NCBI GenBank assembly: GCA_000702085.1
Contig: KL370861.1
Span: 560,911-624,910, forward strand
Origin: Lachnospiraceae bacterium P6A3
GTDB taxonomy: Bacteria > Bacillota > Clostridia > Lachnospirales > Lachnospiraceae
Direction: 5' to 3'
Length of the DNA: 64,000 bases
Shown here: in pieces, positions 60,161 to 64,000 of the stretch
Position numbering within the stretch: the stretch's first letter is position 1
Layout of the letters: each line of letters starts with the position of its first letter
The notes under the pieces: model-generated
Database searches by the model: none
What the model was told of the DNA's origin: nothing
The model's input: the letters and a program-made list of their open reading frames with translations, nothing else
Translations under genes and position numbers: made by a program

Positions 60161-61030
60161 ATGTTGAAAAAGGCTTTAACTGCCGGAAAAAACATTATAA
60201 GAATCATATCAGCAGCATTGACCTTGCTTTTTATGATCTTTATGTTCCATGGTACCGTACTTGCAACTGCTCTTGATCCACAGACAGGCGAGACGGATAT
60301 ATCTACCACGATAGATCCCGCAGGCACATTTGATGAGCCTGAGGATCTTGATACTCTGAATACTTTAAACAGACTTACTATCACATATAATGACGATAAC
60401 GGTTCTCTCAACTCCTCTCTGAGGATTCTGATAACCCTTACTCTTATCGCCATAACACCGCTCCTTTTGATGGTGATGACTTCCTTTACCAGGGTTCTCA
60501 TCGTCCTTCATTTCACCAGAGCGGCCCTTAATACTCAAAACGCACCGCCTAATCAGGTTCTTGTTGCGCTGTCGCTCATTCTGACCTTTTTTATAATGCA
60601 GCCGACCATAGAGGAGATAAACGTGAACGCAGTCGTTCCATTTGAAGCGGGAACGATAGACCAGGATGAATTCCTGGAAAAAGCCATGTCTCCTCTCAGG
60701 GATTTTATGATGCCGCAGACACAGGTTAAGGATGTGCGGCTTTTTTATGATATAGCGGGACTTGAATGGGACGGTACTCTTGAGTCAATCCCCAATTCCA
60801 TCCTGATTCCTGCATTTGTTATTTCCGAACTCAGAATATCCTTCTGGATCGGATTTATGATATATATCCCGTTTATTGTAATAGACATGGTTGTTGCTTC
60901 GACACTTATGAGTATGGGTATGATGATGCTCCCGCCGACAACAATATCGATGCCTTTTAAGATCCTGCTTTTTGTACTTGCTGACGGATGGTCGCTTGTA
61001 ATCGGACAGCTTGTACGAACGTTCTATTAG
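60161..61030 (+). CDS. fliP: flagellar export gate protein FliP
   Basis: About 289 residues from ATG 60161 (GGGGGAAGG upstream); an in-frame ATG at 60137 overlapping fliO is possible. A signal peptide (about 1-35) is cleaved, as usual for FliP. Then an acidic ~40-residue segment and four membrane helices with LLLMVMTSFTRVLIVLHFTR, RAALNTQNAPPNQVLVALSL and MSMGMMMLPPTTISMPFKIL, all hallmarks. It forms the core of the export gate. Confidence 0.95.
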   Translation: MLKKALTAGKNIIRIISAALTLLFMIFMFHGTVLATALDPQTGETDISTTIDPAGTFDEPEDLDTLNTLNRLTITYNDDNGSLNSSLRILITLTLIAITPLLLMVMTSFTRVLIVLHFTRAALNTQNAPPNQVLVALSLILTFFIMQPTIEEINVNAVVPFEAGTIDQDEFLEKAMSPLRDFMMPQTQVKDVRLFYDIAGLEWDGTLESIPNSILIPAFVISELRISFWIGFMIYIPFIVIDMVVASTLMSMGMMMLPPTTISMPFKILLFVLADGWSLVIGQLVRTFY

Positions 61031-61062
61031 CCGTTTTATTTTGAAGATGAGGAGGTTCGCAT

Positions 61063-61335
61063 ATGACACCGGAAGCTGCTGTCGAAATGATAAGAGGCGG
61101 ATTGTTTCTGATACTCAAATGTGCGCTTCCGGTTCTGCTGGTTTCGATGTCCATCGGTCTTATTGTCAGTATTTTTCAGACCATCACCTCGATTCAGGAG
61201 CAGACTCTTACCGTGGTCCCGAAGATTGTAGGGATCTTTTTGACGTTGATGCTGCTCGGTAACTGGATAATGAACAACATCGTGACTTTCACGACGGATC
61301 TTTGGAGTACGTTTGCTTATTATGTGCATAAGTAG
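61063..61335 (+). CDS. fliQ: flagellar export gate protein FliQ
   Basis: 90 residues with two membrane helices: PVLLVSMSIGLIVSIFQTIT and IQEQTLTVVPKIVGIFLTLM. It wraps around the FliP ring. GAGG precedes the ATG. Confidence 0.95.
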   Translation: MTPEAAVEMIRGGLFLILKCALPVLLVSMSIGLIVSIFQTITSIQEQTLTVVPKIVGIFLTLMLLGNWIMNNIVTFTTDLWSTFAYYVHK

Positions 61336-61344
61336 AGGAAGCAG

Positions 61345-62127
61345 ATGATCAATTATGCTTTTTCAATTTATGAACTGGAATATTTCCTCCTGATACTTGT
61401 CAGGGTTTCGTGCTTTGTTTATATATGTCCTTTTTTCAGCATGAATAATACTCCCAGACGTGTCAGGGCTGCCCTGAGTATTTTTATATCGGCTCTTTTA
61501 TATGAATCGCTTCAGCCCATCGAGCCGGTCATCACTAATTCGCTTATAGGGTATGCAATCATAATTTTTAAAGAAGCCGCGGCGGGTCTGCTTATAGGTC
61601 TTTCCGCCAATATATGCGCATCGGTATTTACCTTTGCGGGTACCATTGCAGACATGGAGATAGGTCTTTCCATGGTCAGACTTATGGATCCGGCTACGAG
61701 AAACCAGATCAGTATTACCGGTACATTGTTTAACTATACGTATACTCTGATGCTTATCGGTACCGGCATGTACAGATATCTTCTCGGTGCGCTTGCGGAT
61801 ACCTATACATTGATACCTGTAAACCATGTGAACTTTAACATGGAGGGATTGCTTTCAACCGTTGTTACGTTTCTTGTTGATTATGTATTCATCGGTTTTA
61901 GGATCATACTTCCGATTTTTGCGACTATGATGATGCTTAATGCAATTCTCGGAATAATGGCTAAGGTGTCTCCACAGATGAATATGTTTGCTGTCGGAGT
62001 ACAGCTTAAGGTTATAACCGGTTTATCGATACTCATTCTCCTTACCGCACTTATGCCGGTTGCTTCGGAGATGGTTTTTGAAGAGATGAAGAAGCTGATG
62101 GTTTCGGTGGTTTCGAACCTCATGTAA
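61345..62127 (+). CDS. fliR: flagellar export gate protein FliR
   Basis: 260 residues with about six membrane helices: LILVRVSCFVYICPFFS at the start, a SMVRLMDP motif, then LPIFATMMMLNAILGIMAKVSPQMNMFAVGVQLK. It completes the FliPQR pore. It begins 9 bases after fliQ. Confidence 0.95.
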   Translation: MINYAFSIYELEYFLLILVRVSCFVYICPFFSMNNTPRRVRAALSIFISALLYESLQPIEPVITNSLIGYAIIIFKEAAAGLLIGLSANICASVFTFAGTIADMEIGLSMVRLMDPATRNQISITGTLFNYTYTLMLIGTGMYRYLLGALADTYTLIPVNHVNFNMEGLLSTVVTFLVDYVFIGFRIILPIFATMMMLNAILGIMAKVSPQMNMFAVGVQLKVITGLSILILLTALMPVASEMVFEEMKKLMVSVVSNLM

Positions 62128-62145
62128 ACCTGCGGAGGGTTTCCG

Positions 62146-63246
62146 ATGCTTGAATACAATCTGCAATTCTTTGCGGACAATGCGGATAAAACAGAAGAGC
62201 CTACCGCCAAAAAATTAAGCGATGCCCGTAAGGAAGGCCAGGTTGCCAAGAGCAAAGAGATTTCCAATTGTCTCGGACTTTTTGTTTTCTTTCTGGTTTT
62301 GAGATTTATGGCAGGAAGCATTGCCGAGAAGATAATCAATCTTTTTGACAAAATGTACGGCGCCATTCCTCTTGTTACGGTTTACCCTTCGGGAGAGATG
62401 CCTGTAAGACAGACTGCAATACTGTTCAGAAACGGTCTGATCACTGTTTTGTTAATTGTTCTTCCGATGATGCTTATCGGATACGTGGTGGCGTTTATAG
62501 CGGATCTTGCCCAGGTTAAATGGAAACCTACAACCAAGCCGTTAAAACCTAAGCTTAACAAGATCAATCCCGCAAAGGGATTAAAGAGACTGTTCTCGCT
62601 TAACTCGGTTGTGGAACTGATCAAATCCATACTGAAGCTGGCAATAGTTGTACCCATCGTATATGCGTATGTTAAGGACAAAGTCGGCATCATATACCTG
62701 CTTTATGATATGCCGCTTTTGCAGGCGATAGCCCTTATAGGAACTACCGTAACCAATCTCGGCATCAGGATTTCGGCGGTTTATATTTTCATAGCAGCTG
62801 CGGATTACGGATACCAGAAGTGGAAATTCCATAAGGACATGAAGATGTCCAAGCAGGAAGTTAAAGACGAATATAAGAACGCAGAAGGAGATCCTCAGAT
62901 CAAGGGAAAGATCCGCCGTAAGATGCTGGAAGTATCCCGAAGACGTATGATGCAGGCCATCCCCGAAGCGGATGTTGTTATTACAAACCCTACCCATTAC
63001 GCGGTTGCAATCAAGTACGAACCAACCCAGCGTGATGCACCTTATGTGGTTGCAAAAGGCGAAGGATATCTTGCACAGAAGATCAAAGAGGTAGCGGGCG
63101 AACACGGAGTCGAGATTGTCGAAAACAAGCCCGTGGCCAGAGCTCTTTACCACAATGTTGAGATTGGAGAATCCGTACCTCCCGAACTGTATCAGGCTGT
63201 AGCGGAGATCCTCGCATTCGTATATCACCTGCAGGGTAAGATCTGA
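62146..63246 (+). CDS. flhB: flagellar export switch protein FlhB
   Basis: 366 residues. N-terminal QFFADNADKTEEPTAKKLSDARKEGQVAKSKE is a strong FlhB signature, followed by four membrane helices. The cytoplasmic domain has the self-cleaving motif NPTH in DVVITNPTHYAVAIKY and then KVGEY-type region. Cleavage between Asn and Pro switches export from rod/hook to filament proteins. Confidence 0.97.
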   Translation: MLEYNLQFFADNADKTEEPTAKKLSDARKEGQVAKSKEISNCLGLFVFFLVLRFMAGSIAEKIINLFDKMYGAIPLVTVYPSGEMPVRQTAILFRNGLITVLLIVLPMMLIGYVVAFIADLAQVKWKPTTKPLKPKLNKINPAKGLKRLFSLNSVVELIKSILKLAIVVPIVYAYVKDKVGIIYLLYDMPLLQAIALIGTTVTNLGIRISAVYIFIAAADYGYQKWKFHKDMKMSKQEVKDEYKNAEGDPQIKGKIRRKMLEVSRRRMMQAIPEADVVITNPTHYAVAIKYEPTQRDAPYVVAKGEGYLAQKIKEVAGEHGVEIVENKPVARALYHNVEIGESVPPELYQAVAEILAFVYHLQGKI

Positions 63247-63267
63247 TTTTAGAGAAAGGAGGATGCA

Positions 63268-64000
63268 ATGTTTAAAGCAGTCGGCAAATTTGACATATTT
63301 GTTGCAATGTATCTTGCCGTTGCCATCATCCTCTTTATTATTCCCATCCCTGCCGCAATGCTGGATGTGCTCCTTGCATTTAACATCTCCCTTGCAATGA
63401 CGATCATGTTCGGAGCCCTGTTTTGTAAGGAAGTACTTGATATGAGCTTCTTCCCGACGCTCCTTCTTTTTACGACATTGTTCAGAATATCGATGAACAC
63501 TTCATCGACCAGACTAATCCTTCGTGACGGATATGCGGGAAATGTCGTTGCAACCTTCGGAAGCTTCGTCGGAGGCGGGGACCTCATTATCGGATCCATT
63601 ATTTTCATTATCCTGTTGATCATCCAGTTCATGGTCATCAACAAAGGTTCGGAAAGAGTATCCGAAGTTACCGCAAGATTTACTCTCGATGCTATGCCCG
63701 GTAAGCAGATGGCAATCGACGCCGATCTTAACACCGGTGCCATCGATGATGAGGAAGCCAAATTCAGAAGAGAGAAGATTCAGAAAGAATCAGCTTTTTA
63801 CGGTTCCATGGACGGTGCCGTTAAGTACGTAAAAGGAGACGCTACCGCGGGTCTTCTTATCACCGGAGTTAACCTTATCGGCGGAATAGCGCTTGCCGTA
63901 TTACGAAGAGGCATGAGCATCGGCGATGCACTTAATTCATATGCAATACTTACCATCGGTGACGGTCTGGTTTCCCAGATTCCTTCACTTATGATATCTC
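63268..64000 (+). CDS. flhA: flagellar export gate protein FlhA (partial)
   Basis: The first 244 residues only; the gene runs past the window end. ATG 63268 follows AAAGGAGG. Membrane helices begin near residue 13 (VAMYLAVAIILFIIPIPAAM), and the conserved FHIPEP-type FRISMNTSSTRLIL, ERVSEVTARFTLDAMPGKQMAIDADLN and EEAKFRREKIQKESAFYGSMDGAVKYVKGDA cytoplasmic stretch is present. FlhA is the largest gate protein and docks export substrates. Confidence 0.96.
   Translation, partial: MFKAVGKFDIFVAMYLAVAIILFIIPIPAAMLDVLLAFNISLAMTIMFGALFCKEVLDMSFFPTLLLFTTLFRISMNTSSTRLILRDGYAGNVVATFGSFVGGGDLIIGSIIFIILLIIQFMVINKGSERVSEVTARFTLDAMPGKQMAIDADLNTGAIDDEEAKFRREKIQKESAFYGSMDGAVKYVKGDATAGLLITGVNLIGGIALAVLRRGMSIGDALNSYAILTIGDGLVSQIPSLMIS

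Overview
The window looks like a chromosome segment from a motile, Gram-positive, anaerobic Firmicute, most likely Lachnospiraceae of the Butyrivibrio/Roseburia type. This rests on a PolC-type replicase, CodY, FliY (the CheC-FliN fusion), a class B sortase, an LCP-family protein, consensus TTGACA/TATAAT promoters, AGGAGG ribosome binding sites, and the order topA-codY-flgB-flgC-fliE. The family is inferred from gene content and order; no search was run. The sporulation genes (gpr, spoIIP) that usually lie between rpsT and lepA in spore-forming Clostridia are absent, which fits a non-spore-former.

Layout. 1-3936: the tail of a membrane protein, then rpsT, lepA and hemW. 4036-8277: a surface module with a secreted Ser-rich protein, sortase B, an LCP protein and a short sortase-type substrate (APKTG). 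8330-23150: a cell-surface polysaccharide locus with glycosyltransferases, a 'RDG/GWxG' domain protein, a Wzm-like permease and a very unusual Wzt-like ATPase carrying an extracellular cohesin-like domain. From 14445 this locus becomes strongly AT-rich. 23184-27337: the three AmmeMemoRadiSam genes (split), followed directly by a HAD/COG5610-like protein related to the polysaccharide-locus domain. 27449-29655: a degenerate HD-GYP-type protein and a stand-alone pilT. 29707-32442 (minus strand): comM and dprA, divergent from ispG. 33795-41774: polC with an apparently dead PHP domain, tRNA-Glu(CTC), topA and codY. 42028-64000: one long, compact flagellar/chemotaxis operon, flgB to flhA, cut by the window end.

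How the genes work together. The surface module and polysaccharide locus together probably build and attach envelope glycans and proteins: glycosyltransferases make the chain, Wzm plus the chimeric Wzt export it, an LCP enzyme could attach polymer to peptidoglycan, and sortase B could anchor the adjacent APKTG protein. The flagellar operon encodes the rod base, MS-ring, C-ring, export gate, stators and hook. It appears to be read from a sigma-A-type promoter before flgB, with two internal sigma-28-type promoters (before fliK and before the flgE block) and an extra promoter before flbD-motA. A CodY box lies upstream of codY itself and another possible one overlaps the sortase promoter, suggesting nutrient-linked control.

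The most unusual item is the Wzt-like ATPase at 12511-14409. It has a signal peptide, a cohesin-like beta domain, an acidic Pro/Glu linker and a transmembrane helix fused in frame to a complete Wzt/TagH-type ABC ATPase. No mobile elements, CRISPR arrays or phage genes were seen, and no gap without a gene exceeds 300 bases.
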